A DNA stretch of 64,000 bases from Lineus longissimus (lineage: Eukaryota > Nemertea > Pilidiophora > Heteronemertea > Lineidae), in contig NC_088308.1 of assembly GCF_910592395.1 (NCBI RefSeq), positions 16,877,501 to 16,941,500 of the forward strand, given 5' to 3'. The first letter of the stretch is position 1. Every line of letters begins with the position of its first letter. A model generated the notes under the pieces. It ran no database searches. It was given only the letters and a program-made list of their open reading frames with translations, and was not told the DNA's origin. Shown in pieces: positions 21,301-35,613 of the stretch. Position numbers and translations under genes: made by a program.

Positions 21301-24300
21301 ATTTTATGGGCCGATAACTGATTAGAGTCCCCCCCCCCATCGGATCTGTTAATTTGATATCGTACCATCGAACTTCTGTTGGTTACTATTTGAATTAAAG
21401 TTTACCAGTATATCAAAAAGGGTGGTGACATTGTTGGAATTGATGCCTGCGCTGGGATGAGCCTGCGCTGGGATCGAACTCTGCAATGTATACCCAGCTT
21501 GACTCGTTCTAAAATAACTGAAATGTTGCTGAATTATAAACGTATCAGCATTTCTTTATTAGTCAGGTGCTGGTTGATGTGATCGTATTAGCTAAGATGA
21601 CATGCACCCTGTTTGCATATACATTGTGGTTGCGTTTTGGTCCAAGAAGATTTGAAAAGGGAACCTGACCGACACAGAACTAATGATAGGAGCCTTACAG
21701 CTGAATTTGCTTCTTCCATTGCATACACAAAGCAAATGGACAGCGTTCGTACTTCCATTATTTTCAATTACCAAATGCCCCGCTTATTAGATTTAATATG
21801 TAGCCTTTGTACTGCGTAAATCAAGGATGCACTTTTGTCGCGTAAGGAGTGTTTGCGACTGGGCCTTATAGTTATTGTTGATGGTCACTTAGTCATTCGA
21901 GTGTGATATTTTTTTCTACATGAGTTATTAATTATAAAGATGTACCCCTGGCGTATTTGCTTCCATGGATGAGGTTGTTAATCAATTTATCAATTAATCC
22001 AGAGTGGCATATCAGCAAGGAGAATAATGATATTCTAAATGTAGAGTTTGACAAAATTGCCCAGTGTAACGTTGAGCCCTTCATTTGAACCGTGAGTCTT
22101 TAAAAGAGCAATTTAATCAGACAACTGAATCTGTAAACATCGTAAATTTCCCGAATATTTCATTAATCATTGTTTCATCAGCGCGACACAGTTACAATTG
22201 GGACAATGTCCATCTAATTAAGTATTCATGCGTACCAGTGCCCCCTTGGGTTGTGTAGCACAGTCCATACCTCTGTTTGTGTGGTTCGATCTGATCAATT
22301 TTTGATAATTCAGTGCGACATATTATTGTGGTCATAAAGGTTAGAAATACATTCACTTAAGCACGACATGCAACTTTTGTCAGACGAGACAATTCCTGAA
22401 TTCTACCAGGCGTATGTCGCTCTGATGGATGGTATGCATAGGATGCACAAATATAATCTGAAGCGAATGGTTAATCATTCAGACCCACAAATACAAATGC
22501 TTGTCCGTATAAATATTTAGTAACAAAATACAGCAGAGAAAAATCCAACTTTAATCTCAGACAAATAGTAGTCTTTAACTAAAATGTAAATTACAATGTT
22601 TGTAACAGCGTTGATAACAAATACAAACTAAACGTGCTTTATTAAAATCTGTATTGTGATTTATTGCAAATATTAAACACGGTATATCATTATTTTATCT
22701 AAGGTACATTATACATTCTTCATAAACCAAGACGATACACTAAATGGGAGTTGTTTCATTCATACATTTAAAACGATTATCCAGTCACCAAATACGGGAC
22801 TGATCACACTGTCCGATCAAAATTATTTTATTCATACGCGATATCGCTCATGCATAACTAATTTTGGTTGTAGTGTTCGCAGTAATATGGCATATGGAAG
22901 GGGTGACTTGTGATTACATAATACGCTGTTACCCCTGCTTCCTGCCTGAACAACTGCACAAGTAATCACCATGATTGGTTTTGCATGAGCGAAATCGCGT
23001 ACGAATGAAATCATTTTGCCTTTGATGGGAAACCGTGCTGATATCCAGGGGCTAAATTTATCGCAACGCCCGCGATCGAAGTCCCTGACCCGAAGCACTG
23101 TTGCTGCTATCACTCTACATTCATCATCCTCTGCACATCGGATCGGATTCAACTCTTCAAGCTCCGAACTCTTTATAAAACACTGACACGAGTAAGATAA
23201 AGTTTAGAAACAAGCAGGTTTCGTGGTGCTCCTTTGTGACCTCTTCCAGCGCTGTTTAACGTAAATGATGAGACGATAAGATAGTCAATGCTGTTGTTGA
23301 AGAATCGAACTGAAGCCCGGTCAGGTCTAATACCTGTCCTTTCAGCTTCAATTTGCCCGAATGACGTCTACATTATGTTTGAATCAATGGGGTTAGATTC
23401 GACAAGCTTTGGGTGAAACCAACTTCACCTGATTCTTCATCGATATCTCACTCGTTTCATTCACGTTCATTTATGAACTCGAATCTGTTGACTAAAAGTG
23501 TTACCTTCGGATTGACGTGTTGAGAGGTATAGAATCTACCTATTTGCTATTACTGTTCCAAGCGAACATGCAAGCGGAATTAAAAGCGTACGCGAAATGC
23601 GGCCGTGTTTCCAGAATACCTTGGTAAATCCACAGAAATAGATTTCTGAGATCGACTATTCTTAGCGATGTAAATTCATGCGATTTAGTACAGTCATGGA
23701 TTTAGCCTGGCGTTTAAATACTGATGGGGGCACATCGTGCCTCCCTACAGGTCGAAGGCAGGACAGTCACAAGTGGTTAGATTTCCGAAAGACCCACCAT
23801 CTCCACATCGAATCCCCGAAGGACCACACACACCCATCGCGGCACCGTACGACTGGACCAAGCGCATGTGATAACATTTTAAAGAAATTTTAAGATGAGC
23901 TTGAAATGCCAACAGTAAAAGGTTTAGTCGAATAATAATATCGATGTTTATTGAGCGGAGATACATGAGATAACGGAGAGTCCATTACGACCTTAAGGCA
24001 CATAGAAATCTCACGTGGTTTCTTTATGAAACCCGTTCAACCAGTACTATTACAAATGAAAAGAACATATCACATCTGAGGTTTTCCTCCAGCGAATTCC
24101 TCTGCAAGATATGCGAGATATGCGAGGGTGATCAGTTCATTTGCGTGGAATTCCATGTTATGCTACCGTGATCAAACTGATCGTGTCGAGAGACAAGCAA
24201 ACATTCAGTGTTTGCCTGATATCGTACCCCATGTTTGAATAGGCCTACTACGTACATTGTACTTAAACACATTAATTGTAGTACAACGTCACATTGCGCC

Positions 24301-27300
24301 CCTTGTACTGGTAGGGGCCTTTATTGCATGTACATGCAGTGTACACCTCAACTCACACATGCGTAATGTTTAGTACTATAATTATTAAGTGTGTTGTATT
24401 GAATTTGAGAGACACTTGTAAATGTATGTAAACTCGTTCAGATATTGGTTGAGACAGAAAGCCTATTTTCAGATTACCCTAAGTTGGCTTTTAAAACATA
24501 TAAAAAGTTCTGTGAGAAGGTAAAATTTGGAAAAATAGCCCCAGTGTTTTAATGTGTGTCAAGAATTCATTGCTGCGCTGCCGGCATGTCTCTTGAGTAT
24601 ATATGACGATTTGAGGCTGAAATGTTGCTCGACGCCTGGGTATTCAGCGTCCATTGCTACTCGCTCCAGTCTAATCAATGCCCCTGTCCAGCATCCGAAT
24701 TCTGTGGTTCATTCTAACCCTGGCATCACCTCCTTTGTTCCTGCCGATGTTTACACTAACAACAAGCTAACACAAACACCTTTACCTAGCTTAAAATTAG
24801 CTTCATCGATAAACGCTGGCTCTTCTTCGCCACTGGATCATAAAGCGATCAAAATGTACTTCCCTATACCATAAAGTATATACATGTAAGCATCTCGGTA
24901 GTGGCCTGTCAACTAGAAGGTCGATTTAAAAACAGTTGCGTCAGTGTTGCTCCTTGGATTGTTGTTGGATGGATCATCGACGTCGCGTATGCTTTTTAGC
25001 AAGGCCCTGAAGGAATATCATCTTTCTCAATTTTCTTCTGTATCATTTGTTTTTGACGATGGTATGTACTATGAAAAACTTCCTCCACACACTATAGTTA
25101 AAGAAGCTGTGCCAAGCCCAAATTACCCACGAAAATGACCGTGATTGATAAGTACAAACTTAATAACTAAATAACCACGTATCAAATACGTGCCTAATTA
25201 ATAGAGACTATTTCAGTAAAAGGAATAACTTATTATTCCTTCCCCCTCACATGGTTATTACTGCATGCCAATCAGAATATGAACACGACATATGCGATAT
25301 GGACTCATATATGATATCAAAAACTCATTACTTCAAATGGGTTTTTGATGATGTGTAACAGCGAAAAGCAGAACATAGAACATGGTAAAATGGTATAAAC
25401 TACTACATGTATGTACCAGCTCTAGCCAAATAAGTGTAATACGTCGCGAAAAGAAAGTTTTATTATCTTTGTTGTAAGTCCATTTCTTCATGCCATCCAC
25501 GCCATCTCGAGTGACCAAGTCATTAGACACCCACTACAATATTTGATACACGAGCTAGCGTATGTGAACATTGTTTGTCAAGATGCTTGCCTCTCGCCGT
25601 TGCTGAGTTTTCGAGCTCCGTCTAGTGCAGCTTTCTGTTTGCAATGAAAATGCAATCATATGGAAGTTATGCCAAAGCGGAATACTGGGATTTCTGATCC
25701 AACGTTATGTCCATTTCGTAGCAGCAGAATACTTAAGCGCAATGTTGTGCCTTGGAGTTGATTTCTCTAGGGTTATACCATTTGTTTGGATGAAGATCTC
25801 CGGCCGTGTTGGTTCAACATTCATAGTATTAAAGGTAGTACATGTATAGGTATGAAGGAAACCAGATGGAACCATCCACCAGCACGCAGAATATATCCTT
25901 ACCCACGTTGTTTGTAAGAAGATTCACACTGTTGGGTTCAGTAAAGACATTTGAGAGGAAATCTCGATAGGGGGCTAATTCCTTGTTATATTTTACCCTA
26001 GCTCTGCTGTAGGCTTCGCATAGCAAGTTCGAACAATGTCAAAATAGTAAACATTGCTAACAGCGTTGAATGAAATGAGTTTGTTGAGTAGGGTGTACCT
26101 TTGGTACAACTAATTATTGCACAGCATCGGTCAGTTGAATCGGTGCATGTCATATACATGTACGTACAGATGAACATGTACTTTACACGTAACTAGTTTG
26201 TGGGCACTATAACTTCATTGAAGAGATATGTCTGGTGTAACCTGCAAGTAAAGCAAAAGAAGGCCTCTGACACTGCATCCTGAGCTTCAGGGCCTTCACT
26301 CGGTACCTACCGATGCAAGCTAAGCTGACAGTGTGGTAGGCCCTCCGCTCTTTTTCTATGCATGCATGTGAAAATGGTTGGCTGTATATCGCACAAAGTT
26401 ATATAGAAAACAGAATAACGCATTTCGCTCCACCAAGGAGGTTACATCGAAATCATTGCACAGAATGTGGGTACTGTAAATAAGGCAGTGGATGATAATT
26501 TCTCTCAAATTATGTTTTACGTTGACTAATTTCCGTCGACTAATCATAAATGCCAAAGTGCGGGTGTGTGTTAAATGCTAGTGATGTATTAGCTAGTTAA
26601 CATCGGAACAGTTTGTACGGGAATGCTACACCTAAAGGATGCTGATGAAAGAATCGGGCTCAGTGTGGAGAAGAGTCTGAAATGCTAAAGCAACCATGCG
26701 TTTTCTTCAGCGTCGGATTGTTTTTCCTGGCTTGGATCAGCTTGCTCTGCGAATTCGTAGCCAGGATTCTGCTGGGAAAATGCATGTACGCAGTTGCATC
26801 GTTAGTGGGAATGGTGCATACCTGGTCATTGCTTCTGGCATGGGTAGAAGCTCGACTACTTACTCTAAAAATTATCTTGTCTTCACAAGATGTCTCGTTT
26901 GCTCTGTCTTTATTACTGGAATAGTTTAGAAGTGATACAAAGCGCAAGGAGCCTGGGGGATGCGTAAAAATATGCTTTCGAATGTGCTTTTGCTAATGCT
27001 TCGTGTTCGACCATCAATAGCTGCAGAAAATGCCTGCCCCCCCGATCGTGTTGAGGTCTCTTCCCGGTGAGTTGGAGTGTCTGCTGGTAATAGGTTCCTC
27101 CCTTCTTTTTTGCTGGTGGTATTGGGTGGTGCTTGCCAATATCCTGGACAAGACGGCTATAGAACCTCACCACAAGAGAGCCAATCATTGCTTTAGGTGA
27201 CTTAGGTGTTGATATCCATGGCGGGATTCCACATCAAACAAAGCATGCTCCTAAATGTTTTGAGTTTTACCTGACGTGATGGTGGAATGATGTTGCTAAC

Positions 27301-29133
27301 ATGTATGCATGTTTACATTACTCATTCGTGCTTATTTTCAGTCAGATATCGGTGGAGAAGCGGCATTTCTTCAGCTTGGTCGTATTATTCGGCCAAACAA
27401 GCCTTCTCGACCACCAGGATCCCGCCGGTTCATGTCAGTTCAAGGCACCGTGTGCTGTTGCCATGTCACTTTTGAGAAAAATGCGGATGTAAACATAATC
27501 AACTACTCTTTCAAAGCGAGAAAAATTCAAAAATCTCGTATATCTTCATGAAAAGACGACTCTCAGCAGGCGAGGTCCCAGCCCATGACCGCCACTGAAT
27601 GGGCACAATCTGCTTTGTAGCACCAATGCTATTTCTATGACGCACCACTCTTTTCTCGGGGTAATGAGACGGCTAGGCTTTGTGATGTTGGTTCTTGTCC
27701 ACATGACTGGAAATTTGCGACTGTGTTTGTTGAACCCGTTTGCATACATGTATCAGTTTCAGTTTCCTACTACTATATCACGTTGCCATCACTATCGAGT
27801 AATGTCGTACGGCGGTCTTACCGTAAATGGCGTGTTGTTTGTAACCAAACCTCAGCGAAGTCCTACATGGTTAAAGTCAATCGGTTGTTGTTGAGAAACC
27901 GGTGGAATTAATCGGTAATGTACAGATTAATCTTAATACGCGCCCACTTACTTAAAGGAAATCGAGCTGATAAAAAATTGTTTACGAAATGAAGTCCAGT
28001 GACCAACTCATCAGCGTTCCTTTTACCATCGTGATTCTTGTCAACATACTAGTATTTCTGAAATTATTGTGTCATTGTTTAAATTGTTTTTGTTCTTTTC
28101 TTCCCTTCTTGTGTGTTGTTATTGTTTCTTTGCTATCACATTCCTGACAGCACGTATATTAGCTATTGCACGAGGACGCCTACACCTGGAGCACCGTTGA
28201 AGATGAGGCCCATCTTATCTCTGTTGTATCTCTGATTAATTGCTGCTTGCCAAGATACAAATGCATGTGGCAACTTTGAAGAAGAGAATTATTTCACCGC
28301 AGCATGCAATACCGTCTTTTGAAAGAATATTTTAGTTAACGCAGAGTATATCCTGAAACCATGAAATGTTGATGCCAGAAGACACCGTCGTTGTCTGTCG
28401 AGAGGGAGAGGGGGTGAAGGGAGACCCGGACCACGTTCCGGACCGGGCTGTTAGCCTGAAGAAGATTTTTTAACGCGCTTCCATGCCACAACAAGCCAAA
28501 AAAGGGACGTTACGATTTGTCCAAAGATGCTAAGAGTTGAACCAGGGATGTATTCAGTCTGTAAACATGGTCAACTTATCGCTGTGATATATGCATTACA
28601 AGCTTTTCCTCGCGGACTTCACAGGTAGTACAAATGTACCAGTACTTTCAAATCTCCGTGAGGGGTTAAGTCACAGAACTTTACTCGATATGCGGCCTAT
28701 ATAACCACTATCATATCTCATTGACGAATTCTAATCGCCTGTGCAAATTTATTCTTTTATCATATTTCAATATTGATCCCGATAAAACTAAAATTTATTT
28801 ATAGAATCCCCACACTTGTTGAACCTTTATCAGATTGACTTTCGCACTACATAGACATTTTTACATTCTTTATTCAATGATCATCAAATGAAACCGCTAG
28901 GTGATAGATTTTATGATATGCGTGACCCTATGGCCTCGCCAAACCTCCTCAGATCACTGCTAATATTTTCTCGTGACAATCAAATGGCATCAGGGGTAAA
29001 GGGTTGAAAAACAACCATTCCCTGTTCATGGTAACCAATATTGTTTGAAAGTAATGAAAAGAAGCGTAGTATGGACTGTAGTAAGAAGAATGAAAAGAGG
29101 CTAAAATCTTGTCAGCACGAACCAATTGTTATA
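18328..29133 (+). other. PRKG1 intron 1 (alpha), first part: no gene seen
   Basis: The intron of the alpha transcript runs to 55,860 (37.5 kb), and the other alternative first exon lies inside it. In this stretch I found no exon, tRNA or clear transposon. Several short open frames lack any protein-like context. TAGGCCTA occurs at 19223, 20092, 20117, 20860 and 24240. Long invertebrate introns of this kind commonly hold enhancers, but none can be identified from sequence alone. Confidence 0.5.
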
Positions 29134-29293
29134 CAGTATAACCTCTCTATCAAGGACACCCTCGGAACTTATAACTACTGTCCTTAATAGAGGGGGAGTC
29201 CTGATTAGAGAGGTCAAATTGAATGGAAAGGCCAATTTGGGACCAAAACTAGTGTCCTTAATGGAGAGATGTCCGGAAAGGGAGGTTCTACTG
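29134..29293. mobile_element. 160-bp pogo/Tigger-like MITE
   Basis: The left end CAGTATAACCTCTCTATC and the complement of the right end (CAGTAGAACCTCCCTTTC) match at 14 of the first 18 positions. A TA precedes the left end. The right flank is TT, so the TA duplication is only half preserved. Termini beginning CAGTA with a TA target are typical of pogo-related elements. There is no coding capacity. Confidence 0.6.
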
Positions 29294-31120
29294 TTTTATG
29301 TGTGACCTCGGTCTTTAATTTCCTTTCTCTATTTCTCTAATTCCGAGGGAAATGTAAAAAACCGGCCAAAAAGACTTGACTGTCATCTATTTTCTATGTT
29401 TTATTCTTATATTATACAGGCTTTTTTTAGCTCACAAACATCCGTTTTGATACTCGAATCCTTGTCAATCAGATATTGATATAATATCAATATACAGATG
29501 AGATTTTCAATGGCCATCACAATCCCTATGTCCTGCAATAAAAAAAGTGAACATCTCTTCGTTTCGGGCACGTAGTTAATCATTCGGCTACAATGCATAT
29601 TGAGCCGGTCAGAATTTTATGGCATTATATTGACAGTAAGGACATTGTAATTCCCACACATACTTCAGTACACCGCGGTTGTCAGTTATGGTCCGGTGGT
29701 TCCTTTGTAAAGGACATGTGCCATATAGGCCTATAACCTGCATACGCTTGTACTTTCACGAAACGTATTGGTTGCCCATGCTGATCCCTTTTTCCGACCA
29801 CATAAATTGTGGTTTGAATACTATAACAATAACGACAAAGACATCGTCAGGAGTTTTATAGTCAAATGTAAAGAACTTGTGCTCGTGTACGTGTGATGTG
29901 ACTTTTTTAAACTACGTTCTTGATAACGCTCAGAGTGAGTTAACGAAGTCACGATTGTGATTCAAATTTAAATACCGATTATGGGCCACAATAGACGCGC
30001 CGAAATCATTTGTGGCTGAAATTGAAAGGAACTGAAATGTGTGCCTTTGACCCCTTTGAAAATGGTCTGACAAAAGATTCCGGCGAATCTATTAGGTGCG
30101 TGACTGGTGTGTCGTTTGAATCGTTCCGAGTTCGCTATCTATGCGTACGCGGCGAATGCTTTTAGGTCCATCTTTTGATTTCATGCCGAACTGAAGGCTG
30201 TTTCTTCCAAACGGTCGTGGTGAACATTTAGCAATGGGGAGCTTCTTATGGTAATTCGGTCAAGGGGAGATTTAAAATTGCCTTCGTAATATTACTTTTA
30301 CGGGATCTGCGTCCTCCACGTTAAGAATTTGATAAAATTCAGCCTGTTTTGATATATACTGGTACTTGTGATCAGATTTAGTATGAATCATAATATTCGT
30401 ATGGAGGTAATTGGTTTCTCTATTGGTTATGAGATGGCGTGCGCTCGACGTCCATACATAGGGAACTGGCGGTAACAGTGAAGCAATTTCAGGAACAGCT
30501 GTGGAGAAGGGAACAGCGTCCACTGATAGTGTTATGTCAGTTGACTTTTTCCCCGGCTTGTGTGGATATAAGTAGCGCTGTATACGGTGTCACCACAGGG
30601 GATATCTGGTGATGTCTAAAATCTTGGACATCGATACACCGATAGCAGACATCTTGTGATGTCTATTCGACGCCTATTAGATACTGTCACCATTCAAACA
30701 CCTGGATTGGATTCAACGATTTATTTTCCCAACTAGCTCGAATGTATTCATTGACAAGTTTGCGATATGCTCTCGGCTCTTTCCTTGCAATATCCGTCTC
30801 ATTCGGATGTGCGCTGAGCGCCTCTATCCAATGTGCCGAAACCAGCTCAAGCCTTCCTTTGAGTGATCAGACAGTAGCCCAAGCTAGGAGTAGACTGTCG
30901 GCTAACTTTGCGGGTGCAATAGACCACGCTGCTGCCAACTGGATGCCTTATTGCAATGAATTGCAGCAAATAGCTGAACTCACACTCGTTATCATTCATA
31001 AACGGCAACCTTTACAAACGGATTCCTGATGCAGTACGTCTGCGTGTAAAGCATTTTTACATATTTGAGTTTCTACAAAAATATTATATACAAAAGAGTT
31101 ATTGAATATTCAACCAAATT
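29294..31120 (+). other. PRKG1 intron: no gene seen
   Basis: There is no recognised gene. A 95-codon frame at 30742-31029 starts with a hydrophobic leader but lacks supporting context. One TAGGCCTA lies at 29726. Confidence 0.4.
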
Positions 31121-31295
31121 TTACTTTCGTGAAAGTAGCGGAGTTCTCTTGGTTTTGATCGCTTCCAGGGTGGCGCCAATGGCCTCCTTCTTGAGACAAG
31201 TGAGGTTCTCCAGGTTGTGACTGTCTTCTGGTAGTGACTATTGCAGAGTAGCCTCGCCTCCTGAAGGGCACTTTTCATTTCAGCCAGCAGCATCT
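31121..31295 (-). pseudogene. Possible decayed minus-strand terminal exon
   Basis: On the minus strand a strong acceptor (pyrimidine tract, then TCTTTCCAG) precedes the frame EMLLAEMKSALQEARLL. After a shift of one frame near 31220-31230, the sequence continues as EDSHNLENLTCLKKEAIG, then LEAIKTKRTPLLSRK and a stop (TTA at 31121-31123 on +). Both halves are charged, Leu-rich and look like coiled coil. I do not know the parent protein. The acceptor argues against a processed copy. It may be a fragment of a duplicated or rearranged gene, or chance. Confidence 0.3.
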
Positions 31296-34200
31296 CTGGA
31301 AAGAAAAAAAATACATGGAACCCCTTCTCTGTCTGTGGTTTAAAGGTCAAGATCAAATGACTCGCCCCTGTGAATGGTTGCACAGCTGGTAGGTCTTGGC
31401 CGTGTCTGCGCGATCCTTGCCTGGGGAATGTTATGTCATCAGAAGGAAAACATCAGGTGTCTAAAAAAAGCAGTTTCTAATGCGACCAGAAGCTTTTCAT
31501 AATGATGCCACAGCAAAGGTACATCGTACTAAAAAGCTAAGTAAGAGCATGATTTCTTTCTAGTCTATGCCGTGTCATTACCCTTCGTTTTGCTATTTTA
31601 GGCCGAAAAATCCAGACAGCGTATGACGAAAATACCAGTTGGCGTTTACATATAGTTATTACTATCTTTTTCTGCAGCATCCATTTGGGGAACGTCTTCC
31701 TCGAAAACATCTATTGTCTATTCGCAGATATTGTGTATTTTGATAGATAAGTGCACTCTCTTTGCGGCATTTGTGATTGGACGGAACAAGAAGACTATGA
31801 CGACTTGATACAAATTGCTTAAAACGTTTGGTCCGAGATAAAGGTGCAGTATGACCGTGCTACATTTTATTATGTTCGAGGACATTTCACTTTGCATCGC
31901 CTAAAGGCTAAATTCCATTGGCCCTTTTAAACCTAATTTGGTCCCATTACAATAATTTACGCATTAAAACATTAGACACCACTGTATACCAGAGCTTCCC
32001 TTTTCCCGAGAGGCCTTCGGGAAGTTTTAAATAGGATATAACGTTATTTAATGACGCGCCCGAGGGCTTACCTGCTGATGATTTGATCTCCTGATGACGA
32101 GGATCGACACTAGAAGCCATTTCTTTAATAAATCTTGTTCTTTATGTAGATATTGGTACTGACATTTACTATAGTGTGGGATTGTCAATTGGGCTGTGAG
32201 GGATTCGGGATGACAAATGGTATGGAATCATACTTAGGGAAACCAAGTATTATTAGCGTTATCGAACGTAAGTGCACACCGCCAGTACGGTCGTATAAAA
32301 ATATCTCTGGACGTCACATCTAATGGTGAAGATGGATCGTTCAGATTTACTCCAAATCAGCCTTTGGTACGGAAATACATATTCGTTAACTCTGTTTGAA
32401 ATTCTATTCAAATTTAAACATGAACTGGTTCAAACATTCTGTGTGGGCGGAAAGACGAGGTGGGTTTGTTTGTGGTCTGCAGTTAAACATGTTGCATATG
32501 GCGGTTCTCATTAAATAGTTCAGACTACCTGTTTGATATATCCGTGACTTTTTACGATGTGTTGATAAATTATTGCTCGAACCCAATAGTTGTAACGCCC
32601 GCATTCCCAGCATTTAGCACTGTTTACTTACTCCATGGTGCAGTAGACTTAAATTAAACGCGTCGAAAAGTAGCCATTTGGGGTCGAGAACTTTATATTC
32701 AAGTTGTGCCCTGCTAAAAGCACAAGGACAGCCTCTATCTCATACTTTTTAACAGTGGTTCCCCTTATTGTAATATTTAGTCGATGGTACCCATGCAGAT
32801 GGTCACGTAACCCTCAAAATTCACATTTCTGAGCAATGGAGCGGTTGTATTCTCTCTTGATCAATCTTTACGCGCGCGAAATGTATCGATGACCTTTTTG
32901 GAGAACTAGTTTTGTGCGCACGAGATAGATATCTGTATGCGTTTGCGTATCTATTGACCTTGGGTCAAGGTGAGTGTAGTGCGCTATTCAACAGTCATGG
33001 TCGCAACCAACACCATAGGAGTCCAGTGGTGGAGGCAAGAAGTAACTCGTAACGTGTAATGTGTAACTGAGAGTGCCTCTTCCTCTGGCTAAAGGTAAAA
33101 GCAATAAAAACGATATTTTTCTTTATGTGTATGATTTTGGGCAGAGGAAATTCCATAGTTACTGGATCACCAGAGCGACCAAATTCGCGTCAAGCCAGAA
33201 TCTTTAAAAACGCAAGAAAATAACGACGAGGGGGTTTGTAGACAATGAAATTGTTGCTTGGGACTAATAGTTTCCGTTGTATCAGTTTGGAGGACATAAT
33301 AGTGTTTAATCGTTCCCTGGCAACCCAAGCTAAATATACAACCCCGCTAGGCTTTGCGGCAAGAATTCAACGAACATTGGTCTATGATGATGTATATATA
33401 TTGTATTACCTTGCAGAATTCCATGCTGACGTCATTGACCGTTTCTGTCGACCGATTCTGTTCTGAGGATGTATAACAAGTTGACAGGATGTTCTTGAAC
33501 CAGCGTGATTTGCCTTTTTGACATCTTAAAAATGATTTTTCACTATGTTATAGTGGGACTTCATAATCGAGACTCGGGTGACGACAGCAGTTTGCGTCCG
33601 CGCTGATCAGCACTATTAAATGACGCAAAGTTTTGCATCATTATGGCAGTTTCACCAGAGCGGGGATATAATACGTGGTTAGAAAGGCCGAGAGGTGTAT
33701 GACTTGGTGCGAGTACAGAAAAGAGCCCTTGGTATCTTCCCGTTCCTGGGGTTCCCTCTCAAGTCTGGGCTCGGCCAGCCGCGCCGCTTCGCCCGCGCAA
33801 CAACAAGGGTGCAATTTCAAGTTGCGACAAGGCGCAAAGCGTGAGCAGATGAGAGAGGATGCCTAGTGTACCACCCAGTACCGTCAACCAAACAACCTGT
33901 ATTATCTACGGGTTGCAATGCTCTTATCGGCGATCAAGAAACGAAATCTTTCCTTCAGGAAATTTCAAATTTTAAACCTGAGTTTTGGATCGAAACGACT
34001 TCCGTTTTTCGTTCCACACTTCTACCAAGTAAACGCCGCAGAATTAATAATCATTTCGGGAATCGAAAAAAAGGAACATTTAACTAGTCGATCTCCCTGA
34101 GGCGCGAGTACGTTTCGAGGAGGTCGAGAATGCGTTCTAGCCCCGTGGCGGGCTGCCTCCGCTGCCAGGTGTCCGGTGTTCGAGACAGGAGCGAAAGATA

Positions 34201-35502
34201 ATTTACTTGGCTGCTGTATGCCCCGGGGGCCCCATTGTTACACTTGGATTACGCTAATAGATCGATGGTCGTGACATTTCGCTTACTTCTGATGACACAC
34301 CTTAAGGTAATCGTTCAGTATCTTTTTATGTTGAGATCGATGTTTAATGAAAGAACATAGCATTTTTATTGCGCATGTAATCTGCACTGTGTACCATGGT
34401 CGAGAGTTGAGTGATCATCGTTACTTCAGTTACTGACAATCGGTATCGCGATATCAAACGCTGGCATGTACATTCATAACAACGATGATGTTGCTTATTG
34501 TTCCGCTGATCCTGAGGCCAACCAAACGCGGGCAACTACTAAATGTTGATCGATTACACCGAAGCAACCCAGTTACCTTGCTTCAACAGAGTTGCCAAAG
34601 ACGTCCCTGTGGCTGTGCGGAAAGTTAGCTATTTCTCATTAATCTTTCTTACTATATATACACGAAGATCGCTTGTCAAAGAAGGATCGAAGTGCTATCT
34701 TGCCCAAGCAAATAAGTGCGTTGGGGCAATTAATGTGAGCCCACTTGGCCAATTAATAAATCAACGTCTGATTGGCATCTATAAATCCTTGTCAGTGTGC
34801 ACTCCTGTGAATCACATTTTGAAGTTGCAGTAGTTCCGAGGAAATATGGTATGCCCTGAACTTCGAAATTCACAGCAAAAGTGGTCAATATTACAAACTA
34901 ATGATGTGTTCATTTTCGGATATCTATACCGTATATATTTGAAATATATACCAGCCTTGAACATTTGTTTAGTAATTCACTTGATATATCGGCGGTATTG
35001 GTTGTGTAAAAAGTACGTAGCGCGAAAAGCAATAAACGTTTATAGTTCTACCTTCGTATCAAGTTGGCCGGTTAACATCATACTCACTTGATTATAGTTT
35101 ATATCACTTCCAAGAACACAACTGACGAAAACATTGAATGGTGAGGCCGACACTTACTATGCCTGACTATTTATAGTTCGAAGTATCGCTTATCAGTACT
35201 TCTTTCCCTGCCAGTTGTTTCGCTTCTCACCCAGTCAACAGAACTTGCTACATTTTATTTCTCAAGTCGCGGAATATCCAATTGGTTTCCGTGTGATATC
35301 CTACGCCTTTATATCCTGTTGTTTCCCTGGTCGACTCGGAGGAAAACTCGTTTACCCATTACTGCCGCAGGTAACGCACAAGATCGTAATCCGTGGGACT
35401 TACCAAGGAATTCCAGACCTCCGCGATCGAGAGAGTTCCGTAGACATCACGCTTGATATAAAATGCGAACTAAACGCGCGATGACTGTCAGATACCGCGG
35501 GA
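31296..35502 (+). other. PRKG1 intron between alpha and beta first exons: no gene seen
   Basis: No exon was recognised. Two locally GC-rich patches (about 33,690-33,860 and 34,090-34,240) stand out from the AT-rich surroundings and could be regulatory, since they lie 1.4-1.9 kb before the beta-type exon. This is inference from composition only. Confidence 0.4.
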
Positions 35503-35563
35503 GTTGTTAGCAACTGCAGCAATGGATGATAACATGAATTCCTAGCACGTGTTGTGTTATAAG
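35503..35563 (+). promoter_or_regulatory. PRKG1: Candidate proximal promoter of the beta-type first exon
   Basis: The palindrome-like GTTGTTAGCAAC (35503-35514) resembles an RFX-type site. CACGTG (35546-35551) is an E-box. TATAAG (35558-35563) is TATA-like and lies 51 bp before the start codon at 35614, so a start of transcription near 35588 would leave a very short 5' UTR. These are motif observations, not evidence of use. Confidence 0.35.
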
Positions 35564-35613
35564 GACTTGTAGGATAGTTCTTTCAGTGGATTTCTATGTC
35601 TTTACTGGTAAAA

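Noticed and set aside
26660-27188. Overlapping frames on both strands (80-95 aa)
   Set aside because: Simultaneous openness in three frames reflects base composition. No domain or splice signal was seen.
30742-31029. 95-aa + frame with a hydrophobic, signal-like start
   Set aside because: It is a single short frame with no splice context, no recognisable domain and no paralogue in the window. A secreted peptide cannot be supported.
35596-35613. Upstream in-frame ATG (MSLLVK) as the beta-type start
   Set aside because: Similarity to the PKG I-beta N-terminus begins exactly at MGTLRDLQ (35614), so the upstream ATG is treated as alternative at most.
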